A DNA stretch of 64,000 nt from Rhynochetos jubatus (Eukaryota > Chordata > Aves > Eurypygiformes > Rhynochetidae). The translations under genes were made by a program, and so were the position numbers. Positions within the stretch are counted from its first letter, which is position 1. The number at the start of each line of letters is the position of its first letter. This document shows positions 12,405-23,362 of the stretch, piece after piece. The DNA lies in NCBI GenBank assembly GCA_027574665.1, contig CM050648.1:41697700-41761699 (forward strand), in the 5' to 3' direction. Below the pieces are notes generated by a model that was given only the letters and a program-made list of their open reading frames with translations, did not search any database and was not told where the DNA came from.

Positions 12405-13950
12405 GTCTCAGGGAATTAGCTTGCTTTTCAGAAGACATGTCAATGTCTAAGTCAGAGATTCACCTCCTTGAAAGTTTCCATGATGCTTTGAAAATATCTG
12501 ACATCCTGTAAAAATAATGTAAAATAAAGGACTGTGGGGTCTTTTGTTTTTTTCAGTAGAAACAACCTTCTTCACAATTCTGCACATCATATGGTTTCTG
12601 TTTATAGTTTGATTTTGCATTCCAACTATTTAGGGTTTTCTATAAGTCCTTCGTTTATCTCCTGAAAAAGTTCCTTATGTAGTTAGAGCAAGGCTGGTCT
12701 CTACCTAAGCTGTCAGCTACCAGAGCCCAACAAAAGAGCAGATTTAGGAGCACCCAGCATAGGATTCAGTCAACATTCAAATTTATGACCTGCAAGACAA
12801 TGTAGCAGTGATCAAGGAAAAAGGTTCGCTACAGCTGTATTTTTGTGGTACTTCTCTCCTGAACGAGGGATGGGGGAACTGCTTTGGGCCAGATGATAAG
12901 AGCTGTACTACCAGCAGAGCCAAGCATCACCTTGACTCACTCCAGCATCTACAGCAGCCACCTACCCAGTTCCACTGCCATCTCCCCACCTTTGGGTGTG
13001 AGATAATATGAAGGAGTAAAATCAATAAATATATTAATTTCCTCCTCCTTTCCATTCCCTGCTGTTCTACCCCACCTGCATTTCACATGTCAATAATAAA
13101 CTTTTTAGGTCAACCTGAACATGTTCTTACGTAGAAGGCTTATTCTCCTGTGTTTGTACTGCTAACTGCTCTCCCAGTCTATCTCATTTTTCTTTCTGGG
13201 AACTGAAGGTGCTCTTCAAAGCTGAAGGGGTTGGGTTTTTTCCCCCCTAATACACTCATTTTCTTGATTATAGTAAATTGCCCTTTCTCCTTTAGTGTGT
13301 AATCAGAATGCCATTTTCTGATTAGATTTGCAACAGTTTTATGATGTGGTTTACATCATGCTAGTTTTCATGTCAGTTTTAGCTGACATGGTGCCCAGAG
13401 GGTAGTTGTATTTCCAGCAGATGCTCAGACCTTGCTTTTTTCATCTCAGACTTTTGAAGAAGGCAGTAAGGATGAGTGGGCCAACTGAAGATCAACTGTG
13501 AACCAGCCGTAGTTCAAACTCACCTACAGTTCTTCCTGCCAAGTGTGTTAAAAAGCACAAGTACAACTAGGTAAGAGCTTAGATGTGCTGTATGATGGCA
13601 ACACAAACACCTTTTAATTATTCTGTGTTATTGACTTCTAAAGGATTGACAAACAGGAAAAAAGGAGAGTGAACTTTTTAAATGGGACAAAAGCTGTATC
13701 ATAGATCTTCTTGGACTGATCCCTGAAGTGCCCTCTCTAATCTTTCTAAACCATCTTCCTGTATTTCTCATGTATATCTTCCTACATCTTTTTTGTAGCT
13801 AAGAATGAAATGCTTGATTTTTAGTCAGGCCCAGTTTATAGACGCAGGGCAGTATTTACTATAAAATCTGCAATTCTATGAAATTCATCCCTTCTGCACA
13901 CACTTAGAGAAGGAATGTACAAAATCCCTAAGAAGCTTTCTTCTTTTCAG

Positions 13951-13972
13951 AAAAAAAAAAAAAAAAAAAAAA
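13951..13972 (+). repeat. Poly(A) run of 22
   Basis: The run is uninterrupted. The 100 bases upstream have no recognisable retrocopy body and no AATAAA signal close by, and I see no flanking target duplication. A simple homopolymer is therefore the better reading than the tail of a processed copy. Confidence 0.9.
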
Positions 13973-14633
13973 TCCTCCAGAAAACAGAATCTGCATTAAT
14001 TTCAGGGAAATTCCATGTTCTCTCTATTTTTTTCCTTTCCCATGTAAATATTTGCTCCAAACATTGTCATTTATTCTCACCGGTCATTTCCCCCGCATCT
14101 TTATAGAGATGCAGCTCTCTCAAACTCTTCTAGGAAAGTACATAGCCCAGGGAATTCTGCAAGTAAATCACAGGCATCACAACAAACTTACTTAGAAGAT
14201 CTTTCTGGTGTTATTTCATCCCAACAGATCTTTTAGTTACTTATTGCTTGTTCAAATTCAAAGCCACCTGAAGCAGGGATCTTGCATTTTTATGTTGATT
14301 ATAAAATAACCAGCACATTTTGATGTCATATATTAAATCATGGACATGAAGAGGGATGTTTCCTCAAGTTACACACACCTAATTTGAAGTGCTGAAAAAT
14401 CTTTCTCCAATTAGGGAAAAGTGACAGCAAGCTCCAGAAAAGTCCCATTAAAACAGCAGTGGAGATGTCAGAAGGGATATAGCTAATAACTAATGAATGA
14501 CAAGTAAGTGAAACAGAAAAAATATAGCAAAAATGATTAAGATGTATTGATGACACTTGAAGGAAAAACATGAAAAGCATATATCCACAATATCTTGCTT
14601 AGTCCCTAATTTTTATTTTTTAAATTGAACTTT

Positions 14634-14649
14634 AAAAAAAAAAAAAAAA
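14634..14649 (+). repeat. Poly(A) run of 16
   Basis: The homopolymer lies in a very AT-rich stretch (about 14600-14690). Nothing ties it to a retrocopy. Confidence 0.9.
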
Positions 14650-15510
14650 GATATTTTAAAAAATATATTAATGCTGTTCTTTGTTAGGTAGAAAAAGATT
14701 TGAATACCTACCCATTTTCACACTTTTTTACTTCTAGCTTCACCAGGTACTGGAATATACTTAGCATTCTGTACAAATACACAGGTTTTATTGAACACCT
14801 TCCTCATTCTAAGTGACAGCCTCAATCATGCCAGACAAAAACTGAGTGAAGTTTGCATTAATGGAATACGTTAAACATATCACGTTCTTCATTCATTGAA
14901 GAAATATTTGCATAATTGCCCTAAATTAGAGACATCTAATTTTAAATAATTTACTAAAAGTTTAAAAAGACTTTTTATTCTCAATTGTATATAGTCTGAT
15001 TCATGACAAATCCTTTCTTGTATGACACACAGGACTTTTCTATTTCTTGTCAAGATATTAAACTGATAACAACTTTTCTACCTGAGAAGTTTGGGGCACA
15101 GGGGGAGTGTGTGTTATACTGTGATACAGTAATGTGGATATTCTTATGTTCAAAGGCAGAAAGGAGAAACCACTGTGAACTTTCGAAGGTATCTAAAGCC
15201 TTCTGCATAGCTCCTACAAGCAAATGCAGAGATCTAAATTATATTTATTTTAGATATCTTTTCAGATTCATATGTCTTGATCAATTTTGGCCTCAAGGCA
15301 AACTAGTCCACATCCTTCTGAACCAAGGACCTGTTGTGATGCAGAAATATGCATAAAAAGGGAAACAGATTCAAATGCTGGATGACAAGTAGGAAGATAC
15401 GGAAATGTTTCTTTTGAACCTTTCTGGGCCATCTCTGCTGTCTTAAGAGGAAATAAATGAAATGAGGTTTGGGAGGGACTGCATCTGATTCCTTCGTTGA
15501 CAGGAACATT

Positions 15511-15799
15511 TCACAGATTCACAGATTCACAGAGTGTTAGAGGCTGGAAGGGACCTCTAGAGATCATCTAGAGACCAACCCCCCTGCCAGAGCAGGATCA
15601 CCTAGAGCAGATCACACAGGAACAAGTCCAGGCAGCGCTTGAAAGTCTCCAGAGGAGACTCCCCCACCTCTCTGGGCAGCCTGTCCCAGTGCTCTGTCAC
15701 TCTCACAGAGAAGAAGTGTTTCCTCACATTCAGGTTGAACCTTCTGTTTTCCAGTTTATGGCCATTGCCCCTAGTCCTGTCACTGGACACCACTGAGAA
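15511..15799 (-). mobile_element. CR1 LINE, 5'-truncated, minus strand (copy 2, distinct type)
   Basis: The plus-strand start, TCACAGATTCACAGATTCAC, is the reverse complement of a CR1 8-bp tail array, so the 3' end lies at 15511 and the element reads leftward. The adjacent GGCTGGAAGGGACCTCTAGA is the conserved CR1 3' end in the variant with AGACC/GATCACCTAGAGC, which differs from the other copies in this window. Only about 290 bp remain: the last ORF2 codons and the 3' untranslated part. The truncation point is near 15799, where family similarity stops. Confidence 0.92.
15602..15793 (-). pseudogene. CR1 ORF2 C-terminus (copy 2)
   Basis: The minus-strand frame reads [20 protein letters not shown], then [20 protein letters not shown] and [16 protein letters not shown] before a stop. 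This matches the order of motifs at the end of CR1 ORF2 (RTRGNG, HWxRLPREV, F..RLD). It is uninterrupted over its 63 codons, which suggests a moderate age. Everything upstream, including reverse transcriptase, was lost to 5' truncation at insertion, so it is not a working gene. Confidence 0.85.
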
Positions 15800-16162
15800 T
15801 CAACTGCTTACACACAGGAATCCAGTGCTACTTCAGTGGCACTCACATGCCACTGGGCTATCTAAACATATTCATGGGGCTGGCCATGGTGACACCAGAC
15901 CCCTGGGATACCCATGGACTCTGGGCTGGCAGCAGGTGGGATACCATCCCAGAGCTTCTCAAAATACCACTATACAGACAAACAAGTGTAGGCAACAGTC
16001 ATGCCCTTTATCACAGATTTTCCCATCACATCCAATCAAAAAAATTTTTAGCTGGTGTTTGAGCTGGGATGGCTTTAAACAGTGTGCCATCAGCACCAGC
16101 ACCTGTGGGAATTGATCAGTCACCATTCAGCTGACTCATCATGGAGATGCATCATTAGGTAG
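15800..16162. other. Spacer between two CR1 copies, nothing recognised
   Basis: These 363 bases sit between two CR1 insertions in the same orientation. They show no CR1 similarity, so the copies are independent insertions and not one split element. No gene or other repeat is visible. Confidence 0.6.
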
Positions 16163-16476
16163 ATCACAGAATCACAGGATGGTTTGGGTTGGAAGAGACC
16201 TTAAAGACCATCCTGTTCCAAACCCCCTGCCGTGGGCAGGGACACCCTCCACTAGACCAGGTTGCTCAAAGCCTCATCCAGCCTGGCCTGGAACACTGCC
16301 AGGGATGGGGCACCCACAGCTTCTCTGGGCAACCTGTGCCAGTGCCTCACCACCCTCTCTGAGGAGAATGTTTTCCTGATATCTAATGGAAATCTACGCT
16401 CTTTCAATTTAAATCTGTTACCCCTTGTCCTGTCACTACAGGCCCTTGTAAAAAGTGCCCCCCTCTCTGCCAACAG
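16163..16476 (-). mobile_element. CR1 LINE, 5'-truncated, minus strand (copy 3)
   Basis: ATCACAGAATCACAGGATGG at the left edge is the reverse complement of the CR1 3' tail, followed by the conserved GGTTTGGGTTGGAAGAGACC. The element reads leftward and keeps about 314 bp. It belongs to the same broad group as the copies at 7.9, 33.5 and 52 kb (shared AGACCTTAAAGACCATC and the CCCTGCC..GGGCAGGGACACC block), but it carries the GATATCAGG variant, like the 33.5-kb copy, and not the GGACACCTGAAAG variant of the 7.9- and 52-kb copies. Confidence 0.93.
16252..16473 (-). pseudogene. CR1 ORF2 C-terminus (copy 3)
   Basis: The frame reads AERGALFTRACSDRTRGNRF, KLKERRFPLDIRKTFSSERV and VRHWHRLPREAVGAPSLAVF, then ARLDEALSNLV and a stop. 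This is the canonical end of avian CR1 ORF2 with no break over about 73 codons. The open frame begins at the truncation edge, so there is no real start codon. In contrast to copies 1 and 6, this copy has LDIRK where they have LDT followed by a stop. Confidence 0.85.
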
Positions 16477-19400
16477 GACATCTCACAGCAAAAATGCTAT
16501 ATCCAAACTGGCTCACCAGCAGTTCATCTATTGGGATGCTCATGGAAGAAGGACCCTATAGCATATCATGACACCTACTTACATGCCAGCTTACATATGG
16601 TAAAAGGATCTTCATTCCTTCATGTTTAACTCTGTTCCAGGCAGGCAGTGTCAGCAAAAACGATAATGAATATTACTTTGACTCCTATGATCTATCCGAC
16701 TCTCTCTCTTTTTTTCTTCAGAGGAGGATATTGGTTTTCACAGAAGATCTCAGCAAGGCTTCTGAGAAACCCAAATCCTTTTTCTGGAGAGGGAAGATTA
16801 TTCTGTTGGTTACAATGAAGTGAAGCAGAAATAATGTCATTAGTTTCCACCAGATTTCTCCTGATTTAAACCAGTGTATCTGATACCCAATTTTGGGTGT
16901 AGTTGTAACTAAATACGGTGTTTTAAACAACTTCAAATCTGTAGAACAAATTTTCTTTAAGTGTTCCATTTCCATGTCCTGATGACAAAAAGATGTTCCA
17001 CCAACATGCCTCTGATGAGAGTGGTGGCTTTTGCAGTAGAAAGAGGTTTTCAGCTTCTAGTATGAATGATTTCATAACTATCCATGCTGTGATTAATTCT
17101 GTGACATATTAACAATGCAACTCTAATTACACTACATATCACAAGAGATTAAATGTAGGGAAGAAAACAGTTTTTCTGGGAATTGTTTATGTTTACAATA
17201 CAGAATGACATGTTAAGAAATATAATTTCTAGAAGGTAAAAAACCTTCAAAGTTTTTTTCATGAAAATCTTTTGTTTATTCTTTGGAAAAAATATACATT
17301 ATGATCCTAGAGCCTAGCGAAGGACATTTCAGAGAATGTTCTGTAACAGTCTAGGAAACAGCACAGTGCAAAAACAAGCCCATGATTTGAAAAAGACAAT
17401 ATCATATAACCATTATCACACTATGGGGAAAAGTTTGTGCTGGTATGATTGCATTTTCAAGCTTTGCTCCTTCTGCTGAAAATGGCTTATCAATGTCACG
17501 AACACAGGCTTGATCTAGTCTCTGGATTTACCCTGCTAACGGACGAGCAGAAAGGGAGCAGACCTGCTCATTATTAATTCCCAGAAGCAATTTGGTAAAT
17601 TTTGAATTAATTAATCTTTTTGTGAATGTTGTGATTTTTGTTCCTAAATTATTGCTAAATAAACACACAAAAACCTTCCTGCTGTACAATGTCAACCACA
17701 GATTGTTTACCAAACTCAAATGATCGGGGGCATAAATAAACAAATCTATTCACTTTCAAATTAAGACCGTTTTGTAAAATAAGTATCAAGGCCTTTAACA
17801 CAAAATTTACTGACTGTTAATCCAGTATCCAGAAAATTGTAATACTGATGATTTCTGCATGACCTCAGCAAGCAAACCTGGAACTTAGCTGTGCCACTCC
17901 AGCTTCAGCTCAGCCCTCGGAAATAATGAAGTACCCTGGAGAGGGTTTTGCGCTGCAAGGAACAGATTAATTAGATTTTCATAATCAAATGTAGATTATG
18001 ATTTGCTTCTGCTTTTTCCCTATTTGTTTGGGTTTAAACCACCTAGCATTTACCATTTAGGATAAATTTAGAATGTCATATAAGCTCATAACCTTATAGA
18101 TTATTAATAGTAATCACAAATTTTCCTCTTCAGTGAGAAATAAAAAAAATAAATAAAATTGTTCAATTTGTAAGTTTTCTTTTTTTTCCTTGCTACACTA
18201 ACCACCACCTTAAGTTGCACTCATCCTATACCTTCCTTCAGAGACCTACAGTTATCGTAAGCAGGAAGGATGGCAGCACTGAGATGGATGCCTCTGACAT
18301 TGAATAAATGTGCCCATGTCCTCATTAATACTCTGAATAGCTTCCTAAATGCCTACTGATCCCTGGGGAATAAAAGTATGTCAGTATCTGGAAGGAAACG
18401 TGAAATGTCAAGACTATTTTACCTACCCTACCAGGAAACAAAGACCTCAACTCCCAGACCCCTAGCCCCCAAAATAATCTGGTAAAGTGGAAAGATTAGT
18501 CAACAATGCAACAAAAGAGATTTTCAACAAACCAGATTTTGCTGTAATACATTCTACACACAACATACTGATATTAGGGTATTATAACTCCATCAAAATG
18601 TTCAGTCATGCTACAGTTTACATCCTACTTGAGAATCAAGTAAACTAATCACTGCTGCATTATTAGTTATATACTAAATTTTAAAATGGTTGTCAATGCA
18701 TCATTTTCTTGAGAAACTTGTAAATGCTGGAGTCACAAATTTCAGCTTACTGACTCTAAAAATATTCAAATTACTAACATAAGATGTCATTGTCCACAGG
18801 TTTTCTTGCAAATTCTTTAAGAAATTACAATAAGGACACTTTCAACTGATGAATAAAATCAGAATTGTTGTTAGTCATTTTTTCTTTCTTTTGTTTTCCT
18901 GCAGTTCAGATAATTTTGTTTCAAATTGCTTACTGAAAGCACAGAGGGGCTCAAATGGCTAAATATAAAGAAACACCAGTAAGTGGCATGTAAACAGCAA
19001 AAGCTGCTTGTGTTTAGTCAAGAAAAAAAAAAAAGGTCATCAGTATACTCATGCTTTGCTTCCTATGCAAGTAACTTTCACGGCAAAATAAGGTCACAGT
19101 GACTAATGTGATTAATTGGGTGACTGTTCATGTATTTAATTTCAGATTAATGTCATATTAAGCCACTGGTTTAGACAGAGAAGTTAAAGCAGTTCAAAAA
19201 ACAAATGTAAAACATACAGTCTGATTCCACTTTATCTGAGCTTCTTTCTAGCATAAGTAGGTGCTGGAAGCGAAGGAACTGGATGTCTGTGGAACAAAAT
19301 TCCAGCAGGTTGAGAGGAATCATCCCTCTGATAAATCACAGGACATTTTTGTTAGGGATTGCTGTAGGGGATTCATGCCACCTCAGCATTAACTCCCTGC

Positions 19401-21479
19401 TTGACACTTTCCAAGGAGATCAGTCAGGCTGTAGATGTTGATGAGCTGCTCTGTGGGTAAGCCAGGTTTTGTTGGCAAAGAGAAAGCTGGTGAGTCATGC
19501 AGCTTGTGTCTCGGCAGAGCTATCTACATCTCTGACCTTCAACTTTTGGGCCTCCCTTTGTTGAATAATACCTAATTCAGTAACTTTAAATTATCATCTC
19601 TGTTTTGATGACAGCCTATTTCCATGAAATAGGAAATATCTGAGCGATTAACAAAGTCCACTAGATATTAGACTCAAAACTCATCATGGAGAGGATAGAA
19701 ACTGCTGCTAGTGCTACCAAGGTAAGGAGAATGAAAACTGGGGGGAAACAACATTAAAAACACACTTGCATTTAACAGAACCTGCTAGCTGGAATAGTCA
19801 AGACATCTGTAGTTTAGAGGCTTTCACCTGTAGAAGGTAACAGCCATTTGGGCAATCCACATTTGGCTGAAGTTTTGAATTCAGTTTGGAACAAACCAAA
19901 ACGCAACAGGAATTCAAAACTAGATAGGAAAGTTCTCAAGGAGGTCGAGCACAGTGTCTTGTCGTACTGTGCCCTTCAGTAATCCCTCAGCAATGTTTCT
20001 CATATTGCAGCATTATAACAGAAACTTGTGTACACCCGCATGTCCTGTCCTACGGCAGCAATTCCGAGCTGCAGACTGTACTGGTGCACTGTTGTAGACC
20101 AGCATATAGATGAAGGGTTTCTTCTTTCATTTCCAACTGAACCTCCATTTCTACAGTTCACCAAGCAACATCTGGAGACACAAGTGACCATGCATAGTAA
20201 AACTGTAAAGATTATGGCTTCAGCGCCTGGAAACTTGCAGGAATTTCAGGCTTCTTCAGCACAAATTTTAGATTGCCACTTGACATGTGATAGGCAGACA
20301 GGAAGAGCAAATGGATCTAGAGGTTATATCAATCACTAATAGCAAGTTCAGGACTAGCATCTACAGCCCCTCCTCCCCCCCCTCAGTGTTCTGCAGTTCA
20401 GTTTGGTCTGATAATTCATGACAGGTCTTTCATACTCTGATGACTAGCCAGAAGATCCCTGTCTCCATTAACATAACTTGTCAGTTCCTGACTCAACTAG
20501 AGAGTGAGAGGGTTTAGGAGCATTATGCCAAGACAGCAACATTCTCTGCTAACTTTCAGCTGACAGCTAGCCATTTTTCCCAATACAAGTCCATGCAATA
20601 ACCTCAGAGGTTTTCTCAACTTGGTTTGGGATCAATGTCTGTTTGTTGATTTTGTATATTTGCCAAATGTGTGACATCTTACAGGTAAGCAGGAAGTATG
20701 AGTGACATCAAAACATTAGTTTGTTACAAATGGTCAGAAAGATTCTTGGGGACCTCTGCAGTCTGCAAGGTTTAAATAGTTTGCCAAGTAATCAAAAATT
20801 TACGCCTATACCAGTACTAAACGACCTTGTTACATAAGTAAGCACGGCAAAAACAGAATAGTATTTAGTTTACAAGAAAACGCTACATTATGGACTGAAA
20901 AAAAAATAAGGAACAGGCAAAATGGTATCTTCAGAGATTCTACCATACATTCAGTCATGGAATAGATCATAAAATTAATCCATTTCTTTGGGATACCAGA
21001 TTTATACAGTATGTCTTAGAGTCCAGGTCTTACATTATCTTTCTGAATTAGATCAGGGACACATCATGACTCTTCAACTAGTTCATGCAGCTGATTCATG
21101 CAGCCTACTTACGGCCAGGAGTTCAAGGAGATAAATTGCCACAATCCCATGGCATAGTCCATAAATGGGGTCTCTTCATGGCCCTATTTTATGAAAGAGT
21201 ATAAAACATGGACATGCAAGCAAGGATAGGTTGGTACCTGCACTATCTGCACACCAAACTGTGCAACAGGTTGCCGGACAAAATCTGTGGAAATAATTTT
21301 TTAATGACGTTGTCTTTTTTTTCTTTTTCAAAACACTATAGATAATGGGGGAGTTATCTCAAAGCTCACTGGTATAGCAGTCTTAGAACATGGCACTGAA
21401 GGAAAGTATCGTACACCGACCAACATATGAAACAATCTAGGAGTGTGAGTCCTGTCAGAGATAAATATGGTACAAGCTG

Positions 21480-21496
21480 TAGATAGAGTCTATCTA
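21480..21496. repeat. Short perfect inverted repeat
   Basis: TAGATAGA and TCTATCTA flank a single G, giving 8-bp arms. A repeat this short is expected by chance in a window of this size, so no function is claimed. Confidence 0.6.
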
Positions 21497-21809
21497 GAGC
21501 ACACTGTAGGATGAACTCTGCCCTAGCTTCTTCCCGAGCACAATTACTTGACTGGCTTCAGCAAGATGCCCAAGAGTAAATCAGAACATGTGTGAAGTGG
21601 AATGGTGATCAGGGAACCAAGACACTGGAGACAAGCAAGGAGAGATCAAAGTGACAGCTTTGACACATTCTGCCAACTTCCACTGGATCAATGAGGACAG
21701 TGAACAAAGTCCTCTTCTTGGCCTAACTGTGTCAGTTACTGTACTGAGTATCACGTCACTTGTTTTAGGACTGAACTGCAAGGAAGTTTATGTAGTATAC
21801 AGTAATATA

Positions 21810-21866
21810 TTTTAATTGTAATTACATTTTAATTAATTGTAATTACATTTTAAATGTAATAATTTT
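21810..21866 (+). repeat. Local AT-rich tandem duplication
   Basis: The segment TTTTAATTGTAATTACA is followed directly by a second version with an added AATT (TTTTAATTAATTGTAATTACA) and a third, shortened one (TTTTAAATGTAAT). The pattern is typical of replication slippage in AT-rich DNA. Confidence 0.65.
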
Positions 21867-22260
21867 ACAAGTGATCAGGTAAAATTAATAGCACTTTTAA
21901 CGGACTGATCAGATAGTATTGTGGCCAAAACTTTTCTAGCGATGGTGAACATCAGTATGCCACGATAATTGCCACAGTATAGGTTATCTTCTCCTTGAAT
22001 TTAGTTTGTGGTTATGAAAATATGATCTTTCATTTTTGCTATATAAAGAAAAATATCCTTATATGTGTCTCCATGGATTCATATTTAAATGTTTTTGCTG
22101 GCATACAATCAGATACAGAAGCTTCTACTTTTTTTTACAATTCCATTGGGCGAAAAGCACTGAAATTGTGATGTTATTTCTCAATAAATTCCTGATTCTT
22201 ACTGATTAAAGTAGAAGGCAGTATGTACATGTCCCAAAATACTTTTAAGCACAGTAGAGT

Positions 22261-22329
22261 TTTTCAGTAGCAAAAAGTGATTTTCAGTAGTAAAAATCTT
22301 GGTAAAAATTGATTTTTCAGTAGTAAAAA
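22261..22329 (+). repeat. Dispersed triplication of TTTTCAGTAGTAAAAA
   Basis: Three near-identical 16-bp units start at 22261 (with C in place of T at position 11), 22281 and 22314. They are separated by 4 and 17 bases, and the second spacer contains a partial unit (GGTAAAAATTGA). The spacing is uneven, so this is a degenerate minisatellite-like cluster and not a clean tandem array. Confidence 0.7.
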
Positions 22330-23200
22330 TGCTTCAGCAACCAAGTAGGTTTTCAGCCCTGACATGTCACTGTAAGTCCAATATGTGTGCTGGATTTCAC
22401 CTGGTTCACTGTGACCACAAACACCATAAACTGTTGCTGCATTTGCAAGAACGAGCTACATAAGAGGCAGCAATTCCAAAATGTGATACAAATTTGATGG
22501 TAGAAAAATTAATTTGTCTAATATCCAAGAGACTGATTACTCTGAAGATTTTCAACGCAAGAGCTGGCAGTAGATTGACAGCCCAGCATTATATCGCCAA
22601 ATACTACAGCACTAGTAAAGAAAAGATAAATGAAATTATAATGGTTAGTGAATCATTCAACTTGCAAATGCTAACACCTCTTCTTGCCTATCAGACCAAA
22701 AGAAAACATCACGATTACATCTAAGATGCAAGTGATGGCACCTTGTTTGACACTAGAGTAGAACTGCAAAACATGGCAAGGACTGCCACGGACAGGTCTT
22801 CGCTTCTTCCCAGTCTAAATTATTGCCACATACACAAGAATCATCTCAAACTGACATTTAAATTACCTGTCTACCTCATGAGAAAGCACTTATATCACAA
22901 GCTATCCGGCGGTAGCTTTAAAATAATATTAACACTGCTGTGCTACATATGACTTAGGAGCCTGCAGAATAGAAAAAAGCACAAGAAACAAGATGTTCAT
23001 TTGTGGGTGGATAAGTTAAAAACTTAAATAAATATTGACAAATAAGAGGACAAAAGAAAGAGCAAGAGATTTTCACTTAGTCTTCTGATTACCTTTGGTT
23101 AACAATGGAGATGATACAAGGTGCCCCCTTCCCCCTCTCCCACCACAAAAAAACCCAAAATGTAAACCAAGACACTGGAAAAATGCCAAATGGAAACAGA

Positions 23201-23362
23201 ATCACAGAATAATGGACTGACATAGGTTTTAAGGGACCTCAGGAAGTCATGAAGTCCCACCTTCTGCACAAAGCAGGGCTTACTCTGGGTTGCTGCTCTG
23301 GGTTGCACAGAGCCTCTCCCTATCAGATTTTGAATTATCTCTAAGGATGGGAATTCCATAAC
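23201..23362 (-). mobile_element. Old decayed CR1 LINE fragment, minus strand (copy 4)
   Basis: ATCACAGAATAATGGACTGA, then GGTTTTAAGGGACCTC and GAAGTCCCACCTTCTGCACA follow the reverse complement of a CR1 3' end, in the older subfamily type with AAAGCAGGGCTTA. The later text (AGATTTTGAATTATCTCTAA, GGATGGGAATTCCATAAC) matches the ORF2-end region of that type. The fragment has many differences from any family consensus I can recall and a local repeat of CTGGGTTGC, so it is clearly older than the other copies here. Confidence 0.75.

Larger units (their letters stand above)
12405..15510. other. Unique AT-rich DNA, no gene recognised
   Basis: The only open frames are short, up to 117 codons at 15003-15356, with no family resemblance. 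Two A homopolymers are present (listed separately). I see no repeat family or exon. Confidence 0.6.
16477..23200. other. Unique AT-rich DNA, no gene recognised
   Basis: Open frames are short; the longest is 103 codons at 20028-20339 (plus), with a 63-codon frame on the opposite strand, neither like a known family. Small local repeats are listed separately (21480-21496, 21810-21866, 22261-22329). A further short hairpin occurs near 17978-18003 (TCATAATC, 7-base loop, GATTATGA). No exon, RNA gene or interspersed repeat is recognised. Confidence 0.55.

Noticed and set aside
12171-12511. Three overlapping plus-strand frames encoding Arg-Gly-Glu-Glu-Arg repeats
   Set aside because: They exist only because the 5-bp microsatellite lacks stops in every plus-strand frame; the flanking codons are random.
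13915-13972. Possible tail of a processed retrocopy (22 A)
   Set aside because: No recognisable transcript body, poly(A) signal or target duplication lies beside it.
22261-22329. Possible CRISPR-like array
   Set aside because: Three short AT-rich units with uneven 4- and 17-base spacers in a vertebrate genome are not a CRISPR array.
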